Shown here piece by piece: positions 24,435 to 32,814 of a stretch of 59,524 nt of DNA (the first letter of the stretch is position 1; each line of letters begins with the position of its first letter). The notes under the pieces are model-generated. The model saw only the letters and a program-made list of their open reading frames with translations. It searched no databases and had not been told where the DNA came from. A program made the position numbers and the translations under genes. This DNA is from Oscillospiraceae bacterium (lineage in GTDB: Bacteria; Bacillota; Clostridia; Oscillospirales; CAG-272): positions 1 through 59,524 of the forward strand of contig SVRL01000008.1 in the NCBI GenBank assembly GCA_015064845.1, written 5' to 3'.

Positions 24435-27005
24435 ATGGTTCGGTTAAAAAAGTTTCTTTTTCGTGAAAAATATGCGTTGGGCGCGTTTGGTATTACGTTA
24501 CTTTCACTCTTCATCTACGCGATTGCTGCGGAGATTGCGCCGTTCGGTAAAAACGCGCTTCTTTCCATGGACTTGCACGGACAGTATTATCCGATGATGA
24601 TGCAAAAACTCCGTGATTTCTTTTCGGTTTGGTCATGGAACGGATCGCTCGGTTTTTCTTCTGCCGCGCAGAGCGCGTATTATACCAATAGTATTTTCTT
24701 GCTTTTGATGGCTCCTTTTTCGGGATATGCGCGCGTTTGTGCTTTGGATCTGATGATATTTTTCAAGATTTCACTTTCGGCGGCATTTTTTGTTTATTAT
24801 CTCGAAAAGAAGTTTGAAAGATATGACGTTTTCTCCATGGTGTTCGGCGTTGCATATGGACTCAGCGCTTATTTGACAGCTTATATTTTACAGCCGATGT
24901 GGCTGGACGTCGTTTTGCTCTTGCCTTTGATTTTGGTTGCGCTTGACCGCTTGACGGAAGGAAGAAGTCCGATTCCTTATATTCTTTTGCTTGCGCTTGC
25001 CATTTTTTCGAATTTCTATATTTCGTGGGCGGTTTGTATTTTCCTTGTTCTGTGGTTTGTCGTTTCCTTGATTGAGGGGAAGAAAAGAAGTTTTCGAAAT
25101 CTTTTTCATACGACGGCTGTTTTCGGTTTGAGTTCCTTGGCGGCGGGCATGCTTTGCGCAGTTACGCTTTTTCCTTTGATTTCTCACATGGACCATTGGA
25201 TTTCGTCTTCCATCGGTTTTGATGAGCCTGCCGAATGGTATCATGAAATTTCGGAAATCGTCGATTCCTTTTCATTTGGTTTGCGCTCTTCCTGGGAGTT
25301 TGGTCCCGCGAACGTTTTTTGCGGTTCGGCAGTACTCTTTTTTGCAGTTGCATTTATACTGAACAAAGAAATTTCGATCAGAAAAAGGATTGCATTCACG
25401 TCACTTGCGGTTTTGCTGTTTGTTTCTTTTGAATTCAATGTTCTGGATTTCATCTGGCACGGGTTGCATTTTCCGAATCAGCTTCCCGGAAGACAAAGCT
25501 TTTTGTTTATTTTTCTGATTTTGCTTATGAGTTATGAAACTGTTGTTTTCCGAAACGGATTGACTGTGCCGCGCTTGCTTTTTTCTTTTTGGGCTGCATT
25601 CGGATTCTTTTTTATCGGCTTACAGAAGAGTAAAAATGCCGAGGGAAGATTTGTTTCCGTTTTGATCGTTGCGGCAGTGTTTGTTTTTCTGATTATTATG
25701 ACTGCCATGAAAAACAAGGAAAGCTTGATTCGTTTTGCGAATTGCGCGCTGGTTTTTGTTTTGCTTGCGGATGTTTGTGTCAACGGTATTTACGTTCTTT
25801 GCCGATACAGCAGGATTTCCGACGGCGCTTTGTATGCAAAAGAAGCCGGACTTCTGGAAACGTATACGGAAAAATATGAAAGCGGAAAGAAAGATTTTTA
25901 CAGAACGGAAACCGTTTCGAATTTTACGTTCAATCCGGGACAGATTTACGGAATGAAAGGAATTTCCTATTATTCTTCCACGATGAACGGGAATATCTAT
26001 CATTTGTTGGAAAGACTCGGAAACCGCGTTTATGCAAAGAATGTCAGTTCGGTATATATTCCCACGCCGTTGCAGGATATGATGTTTGGGGTACGCTATT
26101 ATTATATGAGAGGAAGCAGAAGCTTGTCTTATGGAAAAGTTCTGGAAAAGGACGGCTCGCTTTCCGTTTATGAAAGCCCTTATGCGCTCCCCGTTGCTTA
26201 TGCAGTGGATTATGATATTCTGAATATTGAAAAAACCAAAAAAACGGGAATTGATTTGCAGGAAAGATTTCTCCGCCTGGCAAGCGGTTCCTCCTCACGT
26301 CTTATTCGTGAAAATGAGTATATGGATATGACGGTTTCCAACGGAACGATTCGGGGCGATTATATTTATGCAAAAGATGCCGAAAGCGAAGTGACCTATA
26401 CCGTGGAATTTGAAGTTGCCGAAAAAGGATATTTTTTTCTGGATTCCGATTTTACGGTAGGGAATTATGAAATCCACGTCAATGGATTGAAGATGCGTAC
26501 AGGTGCCTGCGGTGCGGATACTTTGATTGATGTCGGCTATCTTTATGAAGGTAATACGGTTTCCGTGACGGTTAGGGTAAAAGGTTATTCCGTGATTCTT
26601 TTCGGAATGCGTGCGTATACGATGCCGAAAAAGGACTTGGAAGCAACGTATAACAAGCTTTCCGAGCAGGGCTTGCAAGTGGAATCCGCGTCGGATACCA
26701 AAATCAAAGGAACGGTTACGGTAAAAGAAGACGGCGTTCTTTACGCTTCCATTCCTGCGGAAAACGGTTGGGAAGTCTATATTGACGGGGAAAAACAAAA
26801 GACCTACGATCTTGGCATGGGACTTTTGTTCTGTGATATCCAAGCGGGAACGCATACGGTGGAATATCGTTACCGCGCACCCGGTTTGGCGCTCGGACTG
26901 ACCGTTTCTGCCGTAACGGCGCTCGGTATCGCGGCATTCGGTATTTTCGTTTACGGGAAAAAACTGAAAAAGAAAGCTGCCGAAAGTACGGACGAAACAA
27001 ATTAA
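24435..27005 (+). CDS. yfhO: YfhO family multi-pass membrane protein, probable glycosyltransferase
   Basis: YfhO-type proteins are GT-C-fold membrane enzymes; Bacillus YfhO and its relative CsbB glycosylate teichoic or lipoteichoic acids. The family's start is visible: a first helix, then MDLHGQYYPMMMQKLRD in the first extracellular loop, where an acidic residue is catalytic in GT-C enzymes, and the GYARVCALDLMIFFKISLSA segment. About twelve hydrophobic segments lie within residues 15-460, then a large extracytoplasmic domain (470-820) and one last helix. The 856-residue length fits the family. A terminator follows at 27029. Confidence 0.88.
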   Translation: MVRLKKFLFREKYALGAFGITLLSLFIYAIAAEIAPFGKNALLSMDLHGQYYPMMMQKLRDFFSVWSWNGSLGFSSAAQSAYYTNSIFLLLMAPFSGYARVCALDLMIFFKISLSAAFFVYYLEKKFERYDVFSMVFGVAYGLSAYLTAYILQPMWLDVVLLLPLILVALDRLTEGRSPIPYILLLALAIFSNFYISWAVCIFLVLWFVVSLIEGKKRSFRNLFHTTAVFGLSSLAAGMLCAVTLFPLISHMDHWISSSIGFDEPAEWYHEISEIVDSFSFGLRSSWEFGPANVFCGSAVLFFAVAFILNKEISIRKRIAFTSLAVLLFVSFEFNVLDFIWHGLHFPNQLPGRQSFLFIFLILLMSYETVVFRNGLTVPRLLFSFWAAFGFFFIGLQKSKNAEGRFVSVLIVAAVFVFLIIMTAMKNKESLIRFANCALVFVLLADVCVNGIYVLCRYSRISDGALYAKEAGLLETYTEKYESGKKDFYRTETVSNFTFNPGQIYGMKGISYYSSTMNGNIYHLLERLGNRVYAKNVSSVYIPTPLQDMMFGVRYYYMRGSRSLSYGKVLEKDGSLSVYESPYALPVAYAVDYDILNIEKTKKTGIDLQERFLRLASGSSSRLIRENEYMDMTVSNGTIRGDYIYAKDAESEVTYTVEFEVAEKGYFFLDSDFTVGNYEIHVNGLKMRTGACGADTLIDVGYLYEGNTVSVTVRVKGYSVILFGMRAYTMPKKDLEATYNKLSEQGLQVESASDTKIKGTVTVKEDGVLYASIPAENGWEVYIDGEKQKTYDLGMGLLFCDIQAGTHTVEYRYRAPGLALGLTVSAVTALGIAAFGIFVYGKKLKKKAAESTDETN

Positions 27006-27028
27006 AAATTTTTATTTGAGATGCAGAA

Positions 27029-27057
27029 AATCCCCGATAGTTAATCTGTCGGGGATT
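27029..27057. terminator. Bidirectional terminator between convergent genes
   Basis: A 12-bp stem (AATCCCCGATAG with CTGTCGGGGATT, one wobble) around TTAAT, between the stops of the YfhO-like gene and the minus-strand gene. The minus direction continues into TTTTC. Confidence 0.8.
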
Positions 27058-27062
27058 GATCT

Positions 27063-27746
27063 TTATGTGAAGTTTTTTTCAATAAAGCTTTTTGCGCGGT
27101 AACCCAATAAAAAGAAGGTATCGTCTGTTTTTAGGAGCACGCTCAAATGCTTACCGTTTTGTTGTTTGGAAAGGGAGATTTCATTTTGTTCGAAAATATA
27201 GCAACCCAAATCCCGTTCGCCATGAAGAAATCCGTTTTTCAAATCGGCGGTTATGCGTAATTCATCTTGAACGAAAAAGATGCATACGTCATGATTTTTG
27301 AATTTCCGGTCTGTTGCATCGAAACATTTGGTAATGATATACGGTTCTTGAAAATGATAATAAACACGTAAATGCCAACAAGCTTTTGCAAAAATTTCTT
27401 TTTTCATTGTTGGCAAGGAGAAAGAGCGGAGTTTTTTCCATAGAGGCGACGTTAAGTAAAAAGTCAAAATGCCGCTGATGATGAGAAAGATCAGACCAAG
27501 GATAATTTTTCCGATGATTGCGAATATTGCCCAAAACCAAACCGTCGGTTGAGGAATCGCGCGAATCAGACGAAGTGCCGGCATCATACAGAAGAAAAAA
27601 ATGACGGTTGAACAAAACTTGATGAGCATTTTCCATGTCGTTTCTTTGCGAACGATTTGTTTTTCACGTTTTGACAAAGTTTTGTATTGCTCTGTCAGCG
27701 CATTATTTTTGTTCTCGCCGGTATTTTCATATTTGAAATATCTCAT
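27063..27746 (-). CDS. Hypothetical membrane protein, two helices
   Basis: Function unknown. The protein has a charged N terminus (about 40 residues), a hydrophobic helical hairpin (TVIFFFCMMPALRLIRAI and FAIIGKIILGLIFLIISGILTFYL, about residues 47-105) and a soluble C-terminal half of about 120 residues that reads like a PH-like or YcxB-like beta domain (DVCIFFVQDELRITADLKNG, TFFLLGYRAKSFIEKNF). The ending DTFFLLxxRAxSFIxK is reminiscent of YcxB-like proteins. GGAGG precedes the ATG. It is the last gene of the unit led by the two WYL genes, 25 bases after the second. Confidence 0.55.
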   Translation of the reverse strand: MRYFKYENTGENKNNALTEQYKTLSKREKQIVRKETTWKMLIKFCSTVIFFFCMMPALRLIRAIPQPTVWFWAIFAIIGKIILGLIFLIISGILTFYLTSPLWKKLRSFSLPTMKKEIFAKACWHLRVYYHFQEPYIITKCFDATDRKFKNHDVCIFFVQDELRITADLKNGFLHGERDLGCYIFEQNEISLSKQQNGKHLSVLLKTDDTFFLLGYRAKSFIEKNFT

Positions 27747-27771
27747 GGGAAGATCCTCCTTTTGAAAAAAT

Positions 27772-28671
27772 TCAAAGTTGCCATTGCTGTTGTTTTCTCA
27801 GTTTTTCCCGAATACGTTCCAAAAAGCTTTCAGGCTCCAGCGCTTTGACCATGGGACCGAAGGATAAAATACGGATGACCAACTCCGCTTCGTCGTTCGG
27901 GTCGTAGCAAAGACGGAGGATATATTCGTTTTTACCGATGCGCTCGGTTTGCTTTTCAAAATGCGCAAAATGAAGCATGGCGCGTTCCAAAGCGTTTCGT
28001 TCATCATGAACCGAAAGTACGAGAGTTTGTTTCGGCGGATTTATTACCGCTCCGGAAAGCTTACCGAAATAAGGTTCGCAGGAAATAATTTTAGAAAGAT
28101 TGACCGTTTGAACCCGACGCACACCGCTGACAAGCAAGCGGAATTTATCGTCTTTTTCCGAATACTCAAGCTTTTCGGGCATACAGCCGAATGTGCGGAT
28201 ACCGCCGCGAGTGCCGATTTTCAGAAATAAGGGCGTTTTCGTGCGGACTGCGTGCAGAATCGTACGGAAGCGTTCGATATAATTGGGATCGTCAAAAGGA
28301 TCTCCGTTTGTATAGCGGTCGTAGATCCGATAATCCTCCGATGTGAAAAGCGGTTCGATTTCTTCCAACCCGTCGGCTTGAAAATCGAATAAGCGTATGC
28401 GCGGATCAAGCGAAATTGCTTTCAGCCATCGCTTTTGTATCAGTGTCAACGGCATGGAGGGCGGGTGTTTCAGAGGGGTTGACATATCATGGCGAAGTAA
28501 ATGCCATTTTTCGTTTTTCAGCGCGGGCAAAACGGTAAGCGCGCTTTCTCCGAACGCACATTTCCGCACCAGATTCTGTAAATCCTTTTCTTGGGGGTGT
28601 TCCGAAAGAATTGCCGTGATGATTTTTGCCGTCGTCTGATAATATACACCGTACCATTCCTTAAAAATCAT
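27772..28671 (-). CDS. WYL domain-containing regulator (second of a pair)
   Basis: WYL-domain proteins are ligand-sensing, often nucleic-acid-responsive transcription regulators. This 299-residue protein has the WYL core (FRTILHAVRTKTPLFLKIGTRG, then CMPEKLEYSEKDDKFRLLVSG), where the usual Y of the P-x-x-L-x-Y pattern is kept, and a C-terminal WCX-like extension (LVLSVHDERNALERAMLHFA and LVIRILSFGPMVKALEPESF). No N-terminal winged helix is evident, so it may act together with its partner. The ATG overlaps the stop of the upstream WYL gene by four bases, implying a coupled, possibly heterodimeric pair. Confidence 0.8.
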   Translation of the reverse strand: MIFKEWYGVYYQTTAKIITAILSEHPQEKDLQNLVRKCAFGESALTVLPALKNEKWHLLRHDMSTPLKHPPSMPLTLIQKRWLKAISLDPRIRLFDFQADGLEEIEPLFTSEDYRIYDRYTNGDPFDDPNYIERFRTILHAVRTKTPLFLKIGTRGGIRTFGCMPEKLEYSEKDDKFRLLVSGVRRVQTVNLSKIISCEPYFGKLSGAVINPPKQTLVLSVHDERNALERAMLHFAHFEKQTERIGKNEYILRLCYDPNDEAELVIRILSFGPMVKALEPESFLERIREKLRKQQQWQL

Positions 28672-29915
28672 GTTTTTTCCTCCGTTTCATACATACGATA
28701 CATATCCCGAAGATCCTTTTTGAAGCGCGTTTCCAAACGGGGATTAGAAAAATGAATTTCCGTAATACGGCAGATGAAGCTTCGGATCCATGGAATCATT
28801 TCGCCTGCATCGTATACCTCTGCGGAAAAACGGTATGTATCTTTTCCGATTTTTTCCACCGTTCCCACGCGCTTTTCACGTTCTAAACGTTCGGGGATGT
28901 AATCTTCGCCGCTTTCAACCTTGATCGTAAATTCCACGCACTCCGTTTTCATATTTCTTTTCAAGGGGAGTGTTACGCCCCACATTTTTTTCTGTATGAT
29001 ATCCAATTCGGCGCGGAGTTCGGAAAAACGCGGCGTGATTTCTTCTGCTTTTACGTCGGATAAATAATCTATGCGCAGAGCCCGAAAGAGATTGCCTTCG
29101 GGTTGATAAGCAATCAAATGCTGCCTGCCGTTTTGCGCGCTGATGAAAATGCGCAGAGGAATCAGACGGAGCCGCTTCGGTTCGTCTGTGTGGCGCGCAA
29201 GATTAGAAACGGTAACGATCCGTTCTTCTCTCATGGCGCAAAATAAATCGGCGATCACACCGCTGTCCAAAGCTCCTGTGATATAATGATGCTTGAAGGA
29301 AAATACGTCTGCATGAGGCGGATATTTATCCAGTAAAAAAGAACCGATGACACCGCAGGGCGCGATTTCCGAATAAAAATCCAGAAAGGAAAGATCTCTT
29401 CCCAAAGCCGTATCTTCGGCGCGCCGATAAAAAATGCGCCGACCTCTTTTTTCGCCGATCAGCAAACCTTCCTTTTCATATTCTTTTAATTTTTTTCTAA
29501 CGGTTGATTCATCCAAAATCGGAGGTTTGTCAAATCCGAAGAAATATGCAAGCGTTGCTTTTTCCGTGATCTGTGAAACGGAAAGGGAAGTGTCCGGATC
29601 GTGAAGCATATCAAACAAAATGAAATGGAAAGTAATGTCCAGATCGGTAAAACTTTTTGCTTTCCATGCGCGGTAAAAGGGATTGTGGGCATTGCTTCTG
29701 CTGTCAATGGAAAGAAACGTGTTTTTTCCTTCCGCCGTTCGGGTGAAGCGCATATAGTCGCCGAGCCAGCTTTCCATGCGTCTGCGTTCATCATCGTAGG
29801 AACGCGCGCTTTTTTGAGAATATTCCTCTCTGCTTTTGAATCCGAAAACGTAAAATTCACGCATATAGGAACGAATTTTTTCAAAATTTTTGATGAGTTC
29901 GTGATAGGATGACAT
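28668..29915 (-). CDS. WYL domain-containing transcriptional regulator (first of a pair)
   Basis: A 415-residue protein with an N-terminal helical region, a winged-helix-like DNA-binding segment (LSVSQITEKATLAYFFG ... LDESTVRKKLKEYEKEGLL, about residues 110-155) and a WYL-like module (AMREERIVTVSNLARH ... RLRLIPLRIFISAQNGRQHLIAYQ). The C-terminal domain matches the WCX extension. AAAGAAAGG lies before the ATG and a good sigma-A promoter is 40 bases upstream. Together with the overlapping second WYL gene it resembles paired WYL regulators such as PafB/PafC, which respond to DNA damage. The nearest non-housekeeping neighbour is the RNA-repair locus at 31210-34019. Confidence 0.8.
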   Translation of the reverse strand: MSSYHELIKNFEKIRSYMREFYVFGFKSREEYSQKSARSYDDERRRMESWLGDYMRFTRTAEGKNTFLSIDSRSNAHNPFYRAWKAKSFTDLDITFHFILFDMLHDPDTSLSVSQITEKATLAYFFGFDKPPILDESTVRKKLKEYEKEGLLIGEKRGRRIFYRRAEDTALGRDLSFLDFYSEIAPCGVIGSFLLDKYPPHADVFSFKHHYITGALDSGVIADLFCAMREERIVTVSNLARHTDEPKRLRLIPLRIFISAQNGRQHLIAYQPEGNLFRALRIDYLSDVKAEEITPRFSELRAELDIIQKKMWGVTLPLKRNMKTECVEFTIKVESGEDYIPERLEREKRVGTVEKIGKDTYRFSAEVYDAGEMIPWIRSFICRITEIHFSNPRLETRFKKDLRDMYRMYETEEKT

Positions 29916-29955
29916 TCTGCGCGCCTTTCTTTGGGATAATTTCTTTTATTAAAAT

Positions 29956-29984
29956 ATTCTAACACGGAAAGACAAATTTTTCAA
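29956..29984 (-). promoter_or_regulatory. Sigma-A promoter of the WYL gene pair
   Basis: Minus strand TTGAAA (29984-29979), 17-base spacer, TAGAAT (29961-29956). Confidence 0.8.
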
Positions 29985-30053
29985 GGAAAAAAAGCTGCGA
30001 AATGGGAAACGCCCACCGGGAAAGTTTTTCGCAATTTCCATTATATGAAAATA

Positions 30054-30086
30054 AAGGGAAATCCGCGTACAAAACAGATTTCCCTT
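30054..30086 (-). terminator. Terminator of the leucine-rich-repeat gene
   Basis: On the minus strand AAGGGAAATC pairs with GATTTCCCTT around a 13-base loop and runs into TATTTTC. It begins 23 bases after the stop of the 30110-31081 gene. Confidence 0.75.
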
Positions 30087-30109
30087 CTTCAAAAAATTTG
30101 ATTCCAATA

Positions 30110-31081
30110 TTAAAAGTCGTGGAGCAACTTCAGCGCATAGGCTTCTTCGTAAGAAGGAAGCTCCTTTACCGCGCCGAATTTTTCCAATTTTGAAAGCAAC
30201 AGGTCGATATTGTTGCCGTATACTTTGCAAAGTTTGCCGTATTCCACGCTTACGCCGCTGTTTGCTTCCGTGAGCCAAATGCCCGGATACGGTTCGGGGC
30301 GTTCGCTGTAAAACAAAATACCGTTCCATTCATAAGGATATCCGAATCTTTGTCTGCGGTAATGCGCGCCGAGATCTGTTCTGAAAGATGCGAAAAACGG
30401 TTTTTTGATGTTTGCGGCTTTTTTGATGAAGGCTTCTTCATCAACCTCGCGGTATGAAATGTTGTTTTCGCGCGCATATTCGATCGCATACGAGCCCTTG
30501 AGTCCTTTGATGTTCAAATATTCACAACCTCGGAACACGCGCTTGCCGATTTTGGTTACGCTTGGCGGAATGAATACGGTGTTGATTTCACTGTTTGCAA
30601 AAGCATCGTCTTCAATTTCGGTTACGGTTTCGGGCAGAAGTACGTCGGCAAGTTCTGAAGCTTCAAAAGCATTTTCCCATATAGTTTCCACACCGTAAGG
30701 GACGGAAAAATCTCCGTATTTTTTCGGAGGGCAAAAAATTAAAGCTTTGCCATCCGTTGAAAACAGTGCGTCATCATAAACCTTTGCCGCAGTGCAACCT
30801 TTTTCAACCACAAAAGATTCCAGATTCGGAATCTGTATAAAAGCGTATCTGCGGATGCATTTGATATTGTTGGGAATCACAATGGTTTTTGTTTTCATGT
30901 AATCATCCCAATGCTTTAATTCATACTTGTTATCTACGGGAATTCGCTGAGGACTGAATGGATTAAAACAGTTTTCTCCAATTGTGTGAACGTTATCGGG
31001 AATCACAATTTCCTCATGATTGTAACCGGGTATGTATTTTTGCAATACACCGTCTTCAATGACTTTGATGTAAATAGCCAT
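30110..31081 (-). CDS. Leucine-rich-repeat (BspA/LRR_5 type) protein, cytoplasmic
   Basis: A 323-residue protein with LRR_5 repeats of the BspA kind, seen as recurring pieces such as EIVIPDNVHTIGENCF, TIVIPNNIKCIRRYAF, FSVPYGVETIWENAF, DVLLPETVTEIEDDAF and VFIPPSVTKIGKRVF (about residues 25-190), plus a different C-terminal domain of about 110 residues. BspA proteins are often surface-bound, but this one has no signal peptide, so it is probably intracellular. The ATG at 31081 follows GGAGG; an upstream in-frame ATG overlaps the ribosome binding site. It is divergent from the structured RNA locus. Role unknown. Confidence 0.78.
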   Translation of the reverse strand: MAIYIKVIEDGVLQKYIPGYNHEEIVIPDNVHTIGENCFNPFSPQRIPVDNKYELKHWDDYMKTKTIVIPNNIKCIRRYAFIQIPNLESFVVEKGCTAAKVYDDALFSTDGKALIFCPPKKYGDFSVPYGVETIWENAFEASELADVLLPETVTEIEDDAFANSEINTVFIPPSVTKIGKRVFRGCEYLNIKGLKGSYAIEYARENNISYREVDEEAFIKKAANIKKPFFASFRTDLGAHYRRQRFGYPYEWNGILFYSERPEPYPGIWLTEANSGVSVEYGKLCKVYGNNIDLLLSKLEKFGAVKELPSYEEAYALKLLHDF

Positions 31082-31209
31082 GGCAACCTCCAACATGACA
31101 ATATCCTATATATAAAATTATAACACATATTTTTCGAATTTCAATACCTCCGTCATACAATATTTCCAAATTTTTCTGTTTTTTGAACATATATTTTGTA
31201 TGTAAAGTT

Positions 31210-31248
31210 TCAGCTTTTTCAAAGAGAGCTGATTTCGCAGCTTTTTTT
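31210..31248 (+). promoter_or_regulatory. Possible attenuator: overlapping antiterminator and terminator stems
   Basis: AGCTG (31227-31231) can pair with CAGCT (31238-31242) and run into six T, a small terminator. The same AGCTGA can instead pair with TCAGCT (31210-31215) upstream, which would prevent it. The stems are short (5-6 bp), so this is a weak prediction. Confidence 0.3.
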
Positions 31249-31319
31249 CCGTGAAAAAAATTTCTTTCCATGGTAAAATATGCTTGCAAATGGTTTTCTA
31301 TGCTTGTGTATGTATTCAC

Positions 31320-31663
31320 AGCGGTGCGCGGGGAGATTCCGAAGCGTATGCCGAAAGCCGTTTGTATGCGGGTTCAAGTCCCGCGGCATACAGAAAAGTA
31401 TGTTTCATGGTTGAAATTTGTTGCAGCAGCAACACCAAAAACGGTACGCGAAAGCGTGCGAGAACGTTTTATTAAAATTGGATGATAGCCGAAAAAGGGT
31501 ATCATCCGCAAAAAAGCGCATGAAACAAAAGGATATTCCGCCGATGGCAACGTCCGATGGACCTTGCCCGAGTGCAGATACCGCTTGCGGAGCTTTCAAA
31601 CGGAAAAGGATTGAGAGAAAGTAAGCTTAAGCGCGCGGCCGTCGGTCGGACGTGAATATCCGA
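31320..31663 (+). ncRNA. Candidate structured RNA upstream of the SPFH-RtcB genes, with tRNA T-arm mimic
   Basis: A 590-base gene-free region with dense perfect stems. In order: GTATGCC (31346-31352) pairs with GGCATAC (31385-31391) and flanks a T-arm-like stem-loop, GCGGG-TTCAAGT-CCCGC (31368-31384); GTACGC-GAAA-GCGTGC (31444-31459); GGATGATA/TATCATCC (31480-31507); and a closing eight-bp stem GGATATTC/GAATATCC (31531-31538 with 31654-31661) with ACGTCCGA/TCGGACGT directly inside it. No known riboswitch signature was found. The ends are uncertain: it may be a free RNA or a long 5' leader of the SPFH-rtcB mRNA. A 68-codon open frame at 31418-31624 lacks a ribosome binding site and crosses these stems. 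Confidence 0.5.
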
Positions 31664-31692
31664 TAAACCATTCATGCAAGGAGGAGAAGACG

Positions 31693-32814
31693 ATGAAAAA
31701 AATAATGATCAGCGAAAATCAAAAGGGTTTGCTTTTTCAGAACGGAAAATATCTCCGTTTTGTGGGGGCGGGAAAATATTATTTGTTCGGCGGCAGAGAA
31801 ATGGAGATTCTGGATATCGAAATGCCGCTTTTCTCGGAAAAGTGCCGTCTTGAACACTTGCTTGCCGATGAAAAACTGAAAAATCAGCTCGCGACGCTTA
31901 CAGTAGGCGATGAAGAATATGCCATTCACTACGTGGACGGTCAATTCAAAGAAATCCTGGAAAGCGGTCGATACGCCTTCTGGAAAGATGCGGGAGAACA
32001 TACTTTTCAGATGACGGACGTTTCCACGCCGGAGGTTTCTTCCGATATTCCCGCTTATATTTTCAAAAAATGTTTTCCGCGTTATTATCAGAAAGCGGAA
32101 GTTGCCGATCATCATAAAGGTCTTTTGTTTTGGGACGGAAAACCGCAGAGATCGCTGGAACCGGGCGTGTATTATTTTTGGAATATGGGTACAAAAGTTG
32201 AGGTTTGCTGTGTGGATATGAGATCCGCTCAATTGCAGGTCGCAGGGCAGGAAATTTTGACGCAGGATAAAGTAACCTTACGTATCAATTTCGTGTGTCG
32301 ATACCGCATATTGGATCACGTCAGAATTTTAACGGAAATTCAGGATTTCAGAGAACAGCTTTATACGGAGGCGCAGATGTTGCTTCGGGAATTTATCGGA
32401 AAATATAAGCTGGACGAAATTCTTGAAAACAAGGAGAAAATTGCGGAAACCGTCTTTGAAAAATTGAAAGCGTACGGCGAAAAAATTTATCTTTCCGTCA
32501 CAGAAGCGGGAATTAAAGATATCATTCTTCCGGGGGATGTCAGAGAGATCATGAATACGGTTTTGGTTGCCGAAAAGCGTGCGCAGGCAAACGTAATTGC
32601 GCGCCGTGAAGAAGTGGCATCCACGCGCTCTTTGCTCAATACCGCCAAACTGATGGAAGAAAATCAAACGCTTTTCAAACTGAAAGAAATGGAATATATG
32701 GAACGTATCTGTGAGAACGTAGGAAATATCACGTTGAGCGGAAACGGTAATATTATCTCCCGCTTGGCGGAGCTTCTTTGCGCAGAGCCGACGGGGAAAG
32801 GAGGAACGTCATGA
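31693..32814 (+). CDS. SPFH-domain (slipin-like) protein
   Basis: A 373-residue protein with a band-7/SPFH core (about residues 135-300: VYYFWNMGTKVEVCCVDMRSAQLQV ... TLRINFVCRYRI ... GIKDIILPGDVREIM) and a helical C terminus (RAQANVIARREEVASTRSLLNTA). The N-terminal domain appears duplicated: QKGLLFQNGKYLRFVGAGKY near residue 10 and HKGLLFWDGKPQRSLEPGVY near residue 140. Unlike classical slipins there is no membrane helix. AAGGAGG lies nine bases before the ATG. Its stop overlaps the RtcB start (ATGA). Slipin-type genes next to rtcB have been described in RNA-repair gene neighbourhoods; the exact role here is inferred. Confidence 0.85.
   Translation: MKKIMISENQKGLLFQNGKYLRFVGAGKYYLFGGREMEILDIEMPLFSEKCRLEHLLADEKLKNQLATLTVGDEEYAIHYVDGQFKEILESGRYAFWKDAGEHTFQMTDVSTPEVSSDIPAYIFKKCFPRYYQKAEVADHHKGLLFWDGKPQRSLEPGVYYFWNMGTKVEVCCVDMRSAQLQVAGQEILTQDKVTLRINFVCRYRILDHVRILTEIQDFREQLYTEAQMLLREFIGKYKLDEILENKEKIAETVFEKLKAYGEKIYLSVTEAGIKDIILPGDVREIMNTVLVAEKRAQANVIARREEVASTRSLLNTAKLMEENQTLFKLKEMEYMERICENVGNITLSGNGNIISRLAELLCAEPTGKGGTS

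Noticed and set aside
31418-31624. 68-codon plus-strand open frame before the SPFH gene
   Set aside because: No ribosome binding site, no recognisable motif, and it crosses perfect RNA stems; a structured RNA explains the region better.
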